In this document: positions 18,301-27,586 of the stretch, in pieces
Layout of the letters: every line of letters starts with the position of its first letter
How positions within the stretch are numbered: position 1 is the first letter of the stretch
From: Pseudorhizobium pelagicum
GTDB lineage: Bacteria; Pseudomonadota; Alphaproteobacteria; Rhizobiales; Rhizobiaceae
Direction of reading: 5' to 3'
Assembly (NCBI GenBank): GCA_000722615.1
Contig: JOKI01000032.1
Span: forward strand, 1 to 42,050
DNA length: 42,050 nucleotides
Made by a program: the position numbers and the translations under genes
The notes under the pieces: model-generated
Database searches by the model: none
Told to the model about the DNA's origin: nothing
Seen by the model: only the letters and a program-made list of their open reading frames with translations

Positions 18301-18464
18301 ACTGTCGTCTTGCAACGAAGTCATGGGGCAGCGAGCGTACCCAAGCAACAGGTTGTTGGTCCTGATTGGGCGTCGCCCCATCGGCCCAAAGAGCGAAACC
18401 CCCGGGCCGGCCTGGACGCCAGCCAGGTGCTGTGCGATCCTTTTTCCCGTCGGCCAGTGCGCGC

Positions 18465-19559
18465 CTAAGGGGTTCCCCAGATTGAAACTGCCGTCTGCAC
18501 CACCAGTTCCAGCTTCCGTTTCTGTTCGTCCTCTGTAAGCGCATTGCCGTGTTCTGTGGACGCAAACCCACATTGGGGAGCGATACCAAGTTGTTCCATA
18601 TCGACATATTTTGACGCTTCATCAAACTGACGACGCAGGGAATCCATGTCCTCTAGCTTCCCTGTCTTCGTGGTGATGAAGCCCGCCATGACACGCTTGT
18701 CGCCTTTCGGCAGGAGCCTTAGCGGCTCAAGCCCTCCAGCACGATCCGTATCGTATTCCATGAAGTAAATATCGACACTGGTCTTGTTGAAAATTGCGTC
18801 GGCGGCTGCATCATAGCCCCCGGACGCGGCATGTGTTGAACGGAAATTGCCGCGACACATGTGCATGCCGATCATCATGTCATCAGGTCGGTCTTTGATC
18901 GCCTCGTTCAACATCCAGGCGTAGCGATCGATAAGCCAGTCGGGGTCTTGCCCCATCGACAGCCGTTGCGCCCGTTGCTGGGGATCTCCGAGATAGGCGA
19001 AGAAGATGTCGTCGAGCTGCAGATACCTGCAGCCGACGGCATAATAGGCTGCGACCGCCTGTCTGTAGGTGGCGGCAATGGCCTCAAACAATGCCTCTGG
19101 GTCCTGATATTCGCGAACGCGGACATCATCGGGATCTGTGCGAAAATGGATGCAGGACGGGCCTGGAATCGAGATCTTGGGGCAGACCGTCGTTCGCTCC
19201 TGCAAAAATGTGAAGTGCTCCAACATCGGGTGGTTGGCAGGGAAACCAAGCTTGCCGGTGATCACCGGATGGACAGGCGGTATTCTGGTGCCATGAAACT
19301 GCACACCCTCGCCCCGCACCTCCATCTCCATGCCGTCCAGCATGCCCATAAAGTCGAAGTGCCAGAACGCCCGACGGGCCTCGCCGTCGGTCACGACCTG
19401 CAGGCCCACATCTTCCTGCATCTTGATAAGGCTCGGAATTTCCGCGTCCTCGATAGCGCGCAAAGCTGCCGGGTCGGCATGTGCTGCACGGGCCTCGGCG
19501 ATCGCGCGAGGACGGAGCAGACTGCCGACATGGTCGGCGCGGAAAGGTGGAGTTGGCAT
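18465..19559 (-). CDS. Short MetE-like cobalamin-independent methyltransferase
   Basis: The 364-residue protein is the catalytic-domain-only form of the MetE family (YxjG/YxjH-like), half the length of full MetE. It begins FRADHVGSLLRP, contains VVTDGEARR, YLQLDDIFFAYLG and the likely zinc ligands in GMHMCRGN and PQCGFASTEHGN. Enzymes of this family move a methyl group to a thiol such as homocysteine, but the donor for short forms is often unclear; some act without folate. GAGGGA lies before the ATG. It stands alone. With the truncated metB nearby, a link to methionine metabolism is possible but unproven. Confidence 0.85.
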   Translation of the reverse strand: MPTPPFRADHVGSLLRPRAIAEARAAHADPAALRAIEDAEIPSLIKMQEDVGLQVVTDGEARRAFWHFDFMGMLDGMEMEVRGEGVQFHGTRIPPVHPVITGKLGFPANHPMLEHFTFLQERTTVCPKISIPGPSCIHFRTDPDDVRVREYQDPEALFEAIAATYRQAVAAYYAVGCRYLQLDDIFFAYLGDPQQRAQRLSMGQDPDWLIDRYAWMLNEAIKDRPDDMMIGMHMCRGNFRSTHAASGGYDAAADAIFNKTSVDIYFMEYDTDRAGGLEPLRLLPKGDKRVMAGFITTKTGKLEDMDSLRRQFDEASKYVDMEQLGIAPQCGFASTEHGNALTEDEQKRKLELVVQTAVSIWGTP

Positions 19560-19874
19560 AAGTCCCTCATTTATGAGCTGTCAGAAAAAACATGAACCGG
19601 CCATGTTCTCTGTCCTAAACGGGCAGCCTCTCAGACTGCCCCTGATCCGGAGCAATCCCGATCGCGTTCAGCCACTGCAACGGCCGATGCAATGCGGTGA
19701 GTGGTTCGACCCATCCTCCAACACAGTGCCACGACCGTACACGCCCGTCCAGCAGTGCGCTATGACGGGTGTGGGCACTGCCAGAGAGCACGATTGGCGT
19801 CTCACGACCGTCGGCTGCGTCACCCGCTGTGGAGCCGACGGAATGGCTCCGACAACAGGAGCATAGCTATCAAC
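19560..19874. other. Gap with no gene seen
   Basis: The stretch between the MetE-like start and the decayed pseudoazurin gene has only short frames. One minus-strand frame ending near 19620 (LTALHRPLQWLNAIGIAPDQ) looks protein-like but is not recognised and may be a remnant. Confidence 0.35.
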
Positions 19875-20265
19875 GAAACAGCAATTGCTGCATTGGGCAA
19901 TCAGCTTGGCTGGTGCCGCCTTCGCTATTGCGGCGGGCGCTGCTGATTTAAAGATCCGGATGTTGGGCAAGGGCACGAAAGACGCCACGGTTTTAAGCCC
20001 AGCGCGTTGAAGTTGTGGCGGGAGACACGGCTACCTTCGCGCCGACAGACAAGTCGCAACATGCCGAAACCATATCCGGCTTGCTGGCCGAAAGCGCAAA
20101 GCCATTCAGGGCGAAGAGCAACGAAACGCTCAAGGTCACCTTCGGCACGGCTGGCGACCAAGCCAATACGTACAACCCGCCTTCGGCATGCATATGGTGG
20201 CACTGATTTTCGTTGGCGATGACGCGAGAAACCTCGACGCGATGAAGATAACGACTTGGTTGCGC
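19875..20265 (+). pseudogene. paz: Decayed second pseudoazurin gene
   Basis: Pseudoazurin sequence is spread over three frames. The first gives the end of a signal and mature start (AGAADLKIRMLGKGTKDATV, from about 19897, stop at 20008). The second, after a shift near 20005, gives VVAGDTATFAPTDKSQHAET to KVTFGTAGDQ. The third, after a shift near 20187, gives FGMHMVALIFVGDDARNLDA. His40 survives in SQHAE, but the KCTPH copper site reads TYNPP, so the Cys and the second His ligand are lost. The decayed end continues without the normal helix. No functional protein can be made. The working copy is probably the one at the left edge. Confidence 0.85.
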
Positions 20266-20770
20266 ATCAACAAAGACGCTGCGCCCTGTCCGGCTACTGT
20301 GGATGATGCTTGGAAGCGGTGAGACGAACTCCTGCGGCCGCGGCTCAACCTCCGCTGACTGCGGTCGCCGCTGGCCGCTGAAGTCTGACGGGTTCGCCGG
20401 CTGATGATTGGATCGTACCGAATGAGGACGTTTGCTTGATGGCTCTTAAAAATGCTCTGCGTCAAACGGTGTTGGACCTGGGAAGAGCCTCCGGGTTTCC
20501 TGATGATATCCAGGCACGAAGACAAAGCGCGCAGCGTGATGACCTGCAACGGGACGCGCATGAATGTGCTGCGACGGCATGTCCGCCAGAATTATTTTCG
20601 TTTGTGGTGGAGCAACTGACGCGCCTGCAGGAGAAGCAATCTTTTTAGCGCCAATGAGATGGATGATGCCGTTGCGCGCCCAGTGCCGGCGGAGCCTCGT
20701 GGCCATTGCAACGCGAAACACAGCAGGTGAGAAACCGGCGGATGGTGGTGAAGGCCCGGGCGGGCGACGC
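20266..20770. other. Gap with no recognised gene
   Basis: A 70-codon plus-strand frame (20436-20648) and overlapping minus-strand frames are open, but none shows a family or a convincing ribosome site. This is the 3' side of ilvD on the minus strand, where no clear terminator hairpin with a T run was found. Confidence 0.4.
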
Positions 20771-22444
20771 TTATCCCGTGACAGCGCCTTCGTTCGCCGG
20801 ACGAACCAACGTGGCAAACTTTGCCAGTACACCTCTTGTATAACGCGGTTCCGGCTGCCGCCATAGCGCCCTTCGCCTGACAAGCTCGGACTCGTCTACG
20901 TGCAAATGCAGGAGCTGCGCGGCCGCATCAATTGTGATCGTGTCACCTTCTTCGACGAGTGCAATATTGCCGCCTTCATAGGCTTCAGGAGTGACATGCC
21001 CCACGACCATGCCCCAGGTCCCCCCGGAAAAACGTCCATCGGTTATCAGCCCGACACTGTCTCCCAAACCTCTTCCAACGATGGCCGAGGTTGGAGCCAG
21101 CATCTCGGGCATGCCAGGGCCGCCCTTCGGTCCCAGATATCGTAATACCAAAATGTCGCCTGGGTTGATCTGATCGGCAAGAATTGCGTCCATCGCTGAC
21201 TGTTCGTTGTCGAAGACGCGCGCTGGGCCGGTGATGATCGTCGTCTTCAAACCGGTGATCTTGGCAACGGCGCCACCCTCAGCCAAATTTCCTGTCAGAA
21301 TGGCCAGGTGCCCCTCACGGTAAAGGGCTTGTTCGATCGGTCGAATGACGTCCTGCCCGCCGGCTGGATGGTCTGGCACATCGACCAGCTCCTCTCCCAA
21401 GGTCCTACCGGTGATCGTGAGACAGTCGGAGTACAGGAGACCGGCATTCAGCAGGAGTTTGAGGACCTGCGGAACACCGCCTGCCCGGTGCAGATCGACC
21501 GCCATATAGCGGCCAGAGGGCTTCAAGTCGCACAGGACCGGAACCTTGCGTCTGACCCGCTCGAAATCTTCGAGGTTCCATTCGACCTCCGCTGCATGGG
21601 CGATGGCAAGGTAGTGCAGCACCGCATTTGTCGATCCTCCGGTCGCCATGATCAAGGCGACAGCATTCTCAATGGAATGGCGGGTAACGATCTCGCGGGG
21701 GCGGAGGCCCTTCTTGACTGCCTCGACCAAGATCCTTGCCGACTCGGCGGCACTTTCCGTCTTCTCATGATCCGGATTGGCCATATTGGCCGATCCGAGC
21801 AGAGACATTCCAAGCGCTTCAAACGACGAGCTCATGGTGTTGGCGGTGTACATGCCGCCGCAAGAGCCGGTGGTGGGGCAAGCATTCTGCTCAATCCCTT
21901 CAAAGTCCTCCTGACTCATTGTTCCCGCCATGAATGCACCGACGGCTTCAAAAGCCGAAACGATCGAAAGGTCCTCGCCTTTCCAGAACCCAGGCTTGAT
22001 CGTGCCTCCGTAAACATAGATGGCAGGCACATTGGCGCGCAGGATGCCGATCATCCCCCCCGGCATGTTCTTGTCACAGCCGCCGAGAACGAGAACCCCA
22101 TCCATCCACTGCCCCTGCACCGATAGCTCGACACAGTCAGCAATCACCTCTCTTGAGACCAATGAGTATTTCATACCCTCAGTACCCATTGCCATACCGT
22201 CTGATATGGTGGGGGTGCCGAACACCTGGGGGTTGGCGCCAGCAGCTCGGACCGCGGCAATTGCTGCGTCAGCAAGAGGTTGGAGCCCTGCATTGCACGG
22301 CGTGATCGTTGAGTAGCCGTTGGCAATCCCGATCATCGGCTTGTCGAAGTCGGCTTTCTCATATCCCAGCGCATAATACATTGCCTGGTTAGGGGATCGC
22401 GCAACACCTTCTGTGATGTTTTTCGAGCGTTCATTGTACGGCAT
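20771..22444 (-). CDS. ilvD: Dihydroxy-acid dehydratase IlvD
   Basis: IlvD dehydrates dihydroxy acids to keto acids in valine, leucine and isoleucine synthesis. The 557-residue protein starts at ATG 22444 ([20 protein letters not shown]); six more codons upstream are open but not typical. It has the iron-sulphur cysteines in [18 protein letters not shown] and [18 protein letters not shown], and the conserved [15 protein letters not shown] near the C-terminus. The cluster type (2Fe-2S or 4Fe-4S) is not decided here. It lies among respiration genes with no other ilv gene near, so it may be a second copy; the main one cannot be checked. Confidence 0.95.
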   Translation of the reverse strand: MPYNERSKNITEGVARSPNQAMYYALGYEKADFDKPMIGIANGYSTITPCNAGLQPLADAAIAAVRAAGANPQVFGTPTISDGMAMGTEGMKYSLVSREVIADCVELSVQGQWMDGVLVLGGCDKNMPGGMIGILRANVPAIYVYGGTIKPGFWKGEDLSIVSAFEAVGAFMAGTMSQEDFEGIEQNACPTTGSCGGMYTANTMSSSFEALGMSLLGSANMANPDHEKTESAAESARILVEAVKKGLRPREIVTRHSIENAVALIMATGGSTNAVLHYLAIAHAAEVEWNLEDFERVRRKVPVLCDLKPSGRYMAVDLHRAGGVPQVLKLLLNAGLLYSDCLTITGRTLGEELVDVPDHPAGGQDVIRPIEQALYREGHLAILTGNLAEGGAVAKITGLKTTIITGPARVFDNEQSAMDAILADQINPGDILVLRYLGPKGGPGMPEMLAPTSAIVGRGLGDSVGLITDGRFSGGTWGMVVGHVTPEAYEGGNIALVEEGDTITIDAAAQLLHLHVDESELVRRRALWRQPEPRYTRGVLAKFATLVRPANEGAVTG

Positions 22445-22506
22445 TACGTTCCCTTTGTTCAAAAGAGCAGAATGCGACGGACTGAACCGTTGCTCGCGTC
22501 CCCGTG

Positions 22507-23016
22507 TTATCCTGGAGCGCTTTCTGCGGCTGGCGGGGGCGCAGAAGCGCCTCCCATCTGCTGTAAGGTCGCGGCAACTGCCGCCGGATCTTGCTGCTCG
22601 CGGACGGCCACAAGCGTTGCACCCGCCCTTAGACCTTCCGTGTAAAAGTGCGCGTCCTCCTCCGAGGAGCCACTGGTGCGCAGGACGTCGAAAACACCGG
22701 CAACGGTCGCACCAGCGACGACGCCAACGGAGGCGCCGGCGAGAGCTGTCGCCAGCCAGCCAAGGATGCCGACGACGCCCAAACCGCCCACCGGCGTCAA
22801 CACCAACCCAGCAATTAGTCCCACCGCGCCTCCGCCTGCTGCGCCAACGCCAGCCCCCACCGTGGTGCTTTCAACCGGATCAACATCTGTCGTCAGGTGG
22901 CCACTCTGGTTCGAGATGATACTGATGTCATCATCTGCGACCCCCATCGCAACGAGTTCGGCCGCCGCCATTCGAGCGGCCTCAAGATCCTTGAACAAAG
23001 CAGCGACTGCGGGCAT
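22507..23016 (-). CDS. General-stress-type protein with glycine-rich membrane core
   Basis: The 169-residue protein has an N-terminal domain like the general stress protein 17M/YflT fold ([20 protein letters not shown], then [10 protein letters not shown]). A long Gly/Ala/Val stretch follows (about residues 52-108, glycine-zipper type, probably membrane inserting), then a C-terminal repeat of the alpha/beta motif ([23 protein letters not shown]) and a Pro/Ala tail. A strong GGAGG site precedes the ATG. Such proteins occur in many alphaproteobacteria and are linked to stress responses. The exact role is unknown. It is 62 nt upstream of ilvD on the same strand and 69 nt downstream of ccoS. Confidence 0.75.
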   Translation of the reverse strand: MPAVAALFKDLEAARMAAAELVAMGVADDDISIISNQSGHLTTDVDPVESTTVGAGVGAAGGGAVGLIAGLVLTPVGGLGVVGILGWLATALAGASVGVVAGATVAGVFDVLRTSGSSEEDAHFYTEGLRAGATLVAVREQQDPAAVAATLQQMGGASAPPPAAESAPG

Positions 23017-23085
23017 TGGGTGGTCCTCCGGTCTTGATCGACCTTACATGTCGCGATAGCAGCCCGCTTCAAGCAATTAGTTGGA

Positions 23086-23229
23086 TTACTCGTCGTCATC
23101 CGTGAGGATGCGCTCAGCTGCCCCATCCAGGTCATCATACTGGCCATTGTTGAGCGACCAGAGAAAAGCCACAAGCCCTACTGCCCCCATGGCGAGACCA
23201 ATGGGTACGAGCACGAGGATATAGTTCAT
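23086..23229 (-). CDS. ccoS: CcoS, cbb3 oxidase assembly protein
   Basis: CcoS is a very small membrane protein needed to insert haem and copper into CcoN. The 47-residue product (MNYILVLVPIGLAMGAVGLV...) has one membrane helix (about residues 3-25), the conserved FLWSLNNGQYDDLDGAAERIL part and an acidic DDDE end. Its ATG overlaps the ccoI stop (ATGA, 23226-23229), so the two are coupled. It is the last gene of the ccoNOQP-ccoIS operon. Confidence 0.93.
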   Translation of the reverse strand: MNYILVLVPIGLAMGAVGLVAFLWSLNNGQYDDLDGAAERILTDDDE

Positions 23230-25511
23230 GGTTCCACCGCAGCTGCGCGGAACCCTGTGGCCGCTCGCTCTTCCCTGAAGAACCGCCTCTGCTGAGCCCC
23301 GCGGCTCAGCCGCAAAGCGTTGCCAATGACGGCAATCGACGAAAGTGACATGGCGATGGCCGCCAACAGCGGTGTCACCAGGCCGGCAACGGCAATGGGA
23401 ACGCATACAGCATTATAAACAAGCGCCATTGCCAGGTTCTGGCGCACCACCACACGGGTTGCCTTGGCTATGGATACCGCCTCCCCTAAAATGCGAAGAT
23501 CGTCTCCCATGAAGACGAAGTCAGCCTGCTTGCGCCCCACCTCCGCGGCACTCGCCGGGGCCATGGAAACGTAAGCCGCAGCCAGTGCCGGAGCATCATT
23601 GAGACCGTCGCCGACCATCAAGACCCGCTCGCCGCAATCGCGAGCCGCACGTAGCTGCTCCACCTTTTCTGCGGGCGAAAGATCGGCCAGAAATTCGACG
23701 ATGCCAAGTTTGGCAGCGACGGTGGATACGGCACCCAGTCTATCGCCCGAGAGGATCCTCAGCCGATAGCCCTGCTGGCGTAGCTTGGTGGCAAGCTGGG
23801 CAGCTCCGGGACGTAGCGAGTCCGTCAGCTCAAAACGGACCAAGGACGTCCCGTTTTTTGAAAGCACCGCGCTGGATGCGGCAACATCTGCCACTGCCGG
23901 CGCTTGGTGCTCCTCAAGCGCCCAGTCCGGGCGGCCCAGGCGATAGACATCTGCTCCCACGACGGCCTCGACACCATATCCTACAACCTCCTCAGCGTGC
24001 TCAACGGCAAAGCCTCCATCGGGCGATCCGCGCTGGGCAATCGCGACGGAGACGGGATGACGGGAGTGCCTGGCCAGCTCAGCGGCAATCGCAACGATCT
24101 GCGATGGGGTGTTCCCAGGCACAGTCAATTGATAGCGACCAAGTGTCAGCGTGCCGGTTTTATCAAACACGACCGATTGCGCTTCAGCCAGCCGCTCGAG
24201 CGCTGCGCCATCCTTCATCACCACCCCGCGCTGGAACAGTCGCCGCGCCGCCACCACTTGCGCGATCGGCACTGCCAAGCCCAGGGCGCAAGGACAGGTT
24301 ATGATAAGGACCGAGATTGCGATCGTCAGCGACAGATGCCAATCACCGGTGTGCTGGTACCAGGCCACAAGTGCAAGAAGGGCGACCGTATGTATCACTG
24401 GCGAATAGAGACGTGCAGCTCGTTCTGCAAGACCGCGATACCGCGGCCCGGCTTGTTCGGCAGCTTGCATGAGATCGATCATTTGCGCCAGGAACGAGGT
24501 CGCAGCCGTCGCCGTCGCTTCGATGACGATGCGGCCGGATCGGTTGAGCACGCCCGCCTGGACCAAAGTCCCGGGACCGCATGGCGCCCAATGGCTTTCG
24601 CCGGTGATCAAGGAAGCATCCAGATCTGAGACACCCTCCTTGACGATGCCGTCAACGGGCACCCTGTGACCCACACTGACAACAACCCGCATCGTCGGCT
24701 TGATGTCGCGCAGCGGCAGATAGGTCGGCTGGCCTTCTGCACCGACGACGTGAGCGCCCGCCGGCTCAAGCCGAGAAAGAGCGGAAACGGCTGATCGTGA
24801 TCGCTCTCGCATCAACAATTCAAGGGTGCGGCCGATCAACAGAAAGAAAATCAGGGACGTCGCCGCGTCGAAATAGGCGTGCGGCGCTTCTTGAAAGACG
24901 TCATACAGGCTAAGACCGAAGGCGAGCACCAGACCGACGGAGATGGGCACGTCCATGTTGGTGCGCCCAGCGCGTATCGCCGACCATGCAGAAACAAAAA
25001 AGATGCGGCCGGAGTAGAGCAAGGCCGGCAGGGCCAGCGCGGCAGAAACAAGATGGAAACCCTGGCGCACTCCCCCGTCTGCACCGGACCAGACAGAGAC
25101 CGAGAGGAGCATGATATTCATTGCGCTGAAGCCCGCGACCGCGAGCGCCTTGAACAAACGCGTGACTTCCTCGTCCCGCCCCCGCTCCTCCGGCGTCAGC
25201 GTCGCAGGATATCCGATGGCCCGAAGCGTAGAGAAAATCGCTGGCGGATGATCGCGTTGGCCGGTCCAAGTCACCGCCGCCCGACGCGTTGAAAGATTGA
25301 CCCTTGCTGCCAGCACACCGGGCTGCGCCGCCAGTGCTTGCTCCACGGCGACGATGCAACTGCCGCAGCGCAACGCCGGAATGCTCACCACGGTTCTGTA
25401 GGTGTTTTCTCCAAGCGGCTGGCTTGCCCATGCAATTTCCTCGCAAGGGGGCGTGTAATCCTCAGCCGCGGCTCCCGGATCCTGGGTGGCGAAGGAGGTG
25501 CAGCAGGTCAA
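23226..25511 (-). CDS. ccoI: CcoI, copper-exporting P-type ATPase for cbb3 assembly
   Basis: CcoI (FixI) is a copper-transporting P1B ATPase that supplies copper for the CcoN centre. The 761-residue frame has an N-terminal metal-binding domain with CGSC (residues 49-52) and a Cys-rich LTCC start. The transport motif is TCPCALGLAVP, the phosphorylation motif DKTGTLTLG and the hinge motif MVGDGLNDAPAL. No ATG or GTG gives this domain intact; a TTG at 25511 does, overlapping the stop of the DUF2189 gene as TTGA, and yields the normal L/MTCC-type beginning. Earlier starts lie antisense to family sequence. The TTG start is inferred, not proven. Confidence 0.92.
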   Translation of the reverse strand: MTCCTSFATQDPGAAAEDYTPPCEEIAWASQPLGENTYRTVVSIPALRCGSCIVAVEQALAAQPGVLAARVNLSTRRAAVTWTGQRDHPPAIFSTLRAIGYPATLTPEERGRDEEVTRLFKALAVAGFSAMNIMLLSVSVWSGADGGVRQGFHLVSAALALPALLYSGRIFFVSAWSAIRAGRTNMDVPISVGLVLAFGLSLYDVFQEAPHAYFDAATSLIFFLLIGRTLELLMRERSRSAVSALSRLEPAGAHVVGAEGQPTYLPLRDIKPTMRVVVSVGHRVPVDGIVKEGVSDLDASLITGESHWAPCGPGTLVQAGVLNRSGRIVIEATATAATSFLAQMIDLMQAAEQAGPRYRGLAERAARLYSPVIHTVALLALVAWYQHTGDWHLSLTIAISVLIITCPCALGLAVPIAQVVAARRLFQRGVVMKDGAALERLAEAQSVVFDKTGTLTLGRYQLTVPGNTPSQIVAIAAELARHSRHPVSVAIAQRGSPDGGFAVEHAEEVVGYGVEAVVGADVYRLGRPDWALEEHQAPAVADVAASSAVLSKNGTSLVRFELTDSLRPGAAQLATKLRQQGYRLRILSGDRLGAVSTVAAKLGIVEFLADLSPAEKVEQLRAARDCGERVLMVGDGLNDAPALAAAYVSMAPASAAEVGRKQADFVFMGDDLRILGEAVSIAKATRVVVRQNLAMALVYNAVCVPIAVAGLVTPLLAAIAMSLSSIAVIGNALRLSRGAQQRRFFREERAATGFRAAAVEP

Positions 25512-26326
25512 GCTGCGGGTCCCTCCATCGCCCGATAGGCATGCCAGGTCGCGTGCCCGAGCAGTGGGAAAACGATGATCAGTCCCACCAGCGCCGTCGC
25601 AGCACAAACGGCAACCAGGGCCAGCACGATCGCGCCCCACGTCAGCATCGGCAGCAGATTGTTCCACACCAGCGCGGTGCTTGTCCCCATGGCGGTCAGA
25701 GCATCTACACGCTTGTCGAGCATCATGGGGATGGAAAAGACGCTGATGGCGAAGGCAAAGCCGGCAAACAGGGAACCAATAAAGCTCCCCACCAGCAGCA
25801 TGGCCCAGCCAGTGGGGGTGGTCAGCAGCATCTGGGTGATCTGTGAGAAACCGGGAAAGGCGCTGACGCCGAAAAACAGCGCATAGACGAGAACGGCGGC
25901 ACGCATCCACAAGAGCATCAACAGCACGAGCAAAAGGCCGGTAAAGAAGATATGCGTCCCGGTTTCGGAGCGGACGCGAAACATCCGCCTACCGCTGACA
26001 GGCTCGCCAGCCTCAAGGGCTCGGCTCTTGGCGTAAAGGCCCGCGGCCAACAGTGGCGCGACGATCATGAAACCCGCCATGGCGGGAAACACGTAGTAGT
26101 CGCGACCGCCGGCAAACAGGAGCCATATGAACAAGGCAGATAACAGGAATACGCCGGCCCCATACACCAGACTGGGTCCGGGCTGCGTCCAAAGATCGTC
26201 CCACCCGCGCGCCAGCCATGCAAGCGGCGCCGCAGGGGACAGATTTCTCTTGTAAAAGGGGTTACGCGTTTCCTCCACGGTGGAGGTTTCGCTCAACAAC
26301 CCGTAGGTCTTCCCAGGCGTCTTCAT
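25508..26326 (-). CDS. DUF2189 six-helix membrane protein
   Basis: The 272-residue protein has a polar N-terminus, then WLARGWDDLWTQPGPSLVYG followed by about six membrane helices and the SIPMMLDKRVDALTAM motif, which is the DUF2189 plan. These proteins often lie beside cytochrome oxidase genes in alphaproteobacteria, but no function is settled. It sits where ccoG and ccoH are often found and overlaps the ccoI start by 4 nt. It may take part in oxidase assembly, but that is only an inference from place. Confidence 0.82.
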   Translation of the reverse strand: MKTPGKTYGLLSETSTVEETRNPFYKRNLSPAAPLAWLARGWDDLWTQPGPSLVYGAGVFLLSALFIWLLFAGGRDYYVFPAMAGFMIVAPLLAAGLYAKSRALEAGEPVSGRRMFRVRSETGTHIFFTGLLLVLLMLLWMRAAVLVYALFFGVSAFPGFSQITQMLLTTPTGWAMLLVGSFIGSLFAGFAFAISVFSIPMMLDKRVDALTAMGTSTALVWNNLLPMLTWGAIVLALVAVCAATALVGLIIVFPLLGHATWHAYRAMEGPAA

Positions 26327-26348
26327 CCGTCCACTCCCTTTCCACCAA

Positions 26349-26528
26349 TCAGCAGGCAGATTTTGCCGCTCGATACTCTCCTGGATCCGTCCCCGGGCTT
26401 TTCAGGTGGTCCACGCACCCCGGCTGGCTGGTGACGGCAACATAAACGAGATGGACGTTGGCACCGACGAACAGGCACACGGCCGCACCGACGGCAATCC
26501 AGATGGTCCATCGCGCTCGTCTCGTCAC
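26349..26528 (-). CDS. 59-residue membrane peptide between ccoP and DUF2189 gene
   Basis: A GTG at 26528 overlaps the ccoP stop (GTGA) and reads 59 codons to TGA at 26349. The product has a basic start (MTRRARWTIW), one membrane helix with the sequence IAVGAAVCLFVGANVHLVYV (about residues 10-29), then a short outer part with two Cys: SQPGCVDHLKSPG and AKSAC at the end. The pattern of a single helix, a His in the helix (NVHLVYV) and a terminal Cys suggests a real conserved peptide, perhaps a metal- or haem-related helper. I have an unverified memory of similar small frames in other rhizobial cco clusters. It is too short for most gene finders. Confidence 0.68.
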   Translation of the reverse strand: MTRRARWTIWIAVGAAVCLFVGANVHLVYVAVTSQPGCVDHLKSPGTDPGEYRAAKSAC

Positions 26529-27406
26529 GGTTTTTCCACACCCAGATCATTCACATAGAGCGCCAGCGTCTTGATCTCGCTGGGGCTGAGGCGTTCATCC
26601 CAGGTGGGCATATGGCCCTGCCGACCGCCATGGATCGATGTCACAAGGGTCTGGATATCGCCACCATAGACCCAGTAGTCGTCGGTAAGGTTGGGGGCTC
26701 CGACATCGCGGCTGCCGGTGGCATCTTCACCATGGCAGGCGGCGCAATTAGCCAGAAAGACTTCCCGTCCCGCCTGCAGAGCCTCAGCATTGTCCGCCGT
26801 TGACGTTTCAGGATGGCTCAGGGAGCGGACATAAAGGGCAACCTGCCGAACCTGGGCGCGCTCCAGCATCTGGTCACGGCCGAAGGCAGGCATTTGCGCA
26901 ACACGGGTTTCCCCATGCGGCGAATTGATGCCCACGCGTAGCGTCTCGGCGATATTCTCTGGTCCTCCGCCCCACAACCAATCGTCATCGGTCAGATCCG
27001 GATAGTTGGCAGCTCCCCTGGCATCCATACCGTGACAGGCAGCGCAGTTGTCGCCAAACAACTGCCGCCCGGAGCCCCGGACGAACGCCATAAGGTTCTC
27101 GTCGGCGATGATCTCGTCGAAGCTCATTGTCTCGATGGCGGTCGTCCACGGGGCCCGTGCCGCCTGGCTATGCGCCATGTCCTTTTCGACCCTTTGCCAC
27201 TGATCTGTGCCAAGCACACCCTTGGTGTAGGTTGTTCCAAGCGGCCAGGTCGGCATCAGGACCCACCAGAGCAGTGCAAACAGGTGAGTTACTATCAGAA
27301 AGATCAAGACGCCGCGCGGCACGGGCGTGTCGAGTTCCTTGATGCCGTTCCACTCATGGCCAGTGGTCTTGCGGCCGCTGATCGGGTCGACTTCCTCTAC
27401 GTCCAT
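26525..27406 (-). CDS. ccoP: CcoP, dihaem subunit of cbb3 oxidase
   Basis: CcoP (FixP) is the membrane-anchored dihaem cytochrome c that brings electrons into the cbb3 oxidase. The 293-residue protein has the usual start (HEWNGIKELDTPVPRG), one membrane helix (about residues 33-54), and two CXXCH sites, both CAACH: GDNCAACHGMDA and LANCAACHGEDA. Met ligands are present in VAQMPAFG and GHMPTWDE. Its ATG overlaps ccoQ by 10 nt, and its stop overlaps the GTG of the 59-residue peptide. Confidence 0.97.
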   Translation of the reverse strand: MDVEEVDPISGRKTTGHEWNGIKELDTPVPRGVLIFLIVTHLFALLWWVLMPTWPLGTTYTKGVLGTDQWQRVEKDMAHSQAARAPWTTAIETMSFDEIIADENLMAFVRGSGRQLFGDNCAACHGMDARGAANYPDLTDDDWLWGGGPENIAETLRVGINSPHGETRVAQMPAFGRDQMLERAQVRQVALYVRSLSHPETSTADNAEALQAGREVFLANCAACHGEDATGSRDVGAPNLTDDYWVYGGDIQTLVTSIHGGRQGHMPTWDERLSPSEIKTLALYVNDLGVEKP

Positions 27407-27567
27407 GGCTTGTCTTCCTTGTCCAGTATATCCTTTTTGGCCTGCTCAAAGCGCTTCTTGTTCGATGGCCAGAAGGTGTAGATGAGTACCCCGATCGAAA
27501 AGGCGATGAGATAAAACAGCCCCCAGCTCTTTGCGAAGGCAACCACTGTGCCGTGATCAAAATCCAC
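27397..27567 (-). CDS. ccoQ: CcoQ, small subunit of cbb3 oxidase
   Basis: CcoQ is a single-helix subunit that stabilises the cbb3 complex. The product, 56 residues from a GTG at 27567, is DFDHGTVVAFAKSWG, a membrane helix, the conserved IYTFWPSNKKRFEQAKKDIL and an acidic/Trp end. GGATGGA precedes the GTG; no in-frame ATG gives a sensible start. It lies 19 nt after ccoO and overlaps ccoP. Confidence 0.9.
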   Translation of the reverse strand: MDFDHGTVVAFAKSWGLFYLIAFSIGVLIYTFWPSNKKRFEQAKKDILDKEDKPWT

Positions 27568-27586
27568 GATCCGTCCATCCCAGGCG

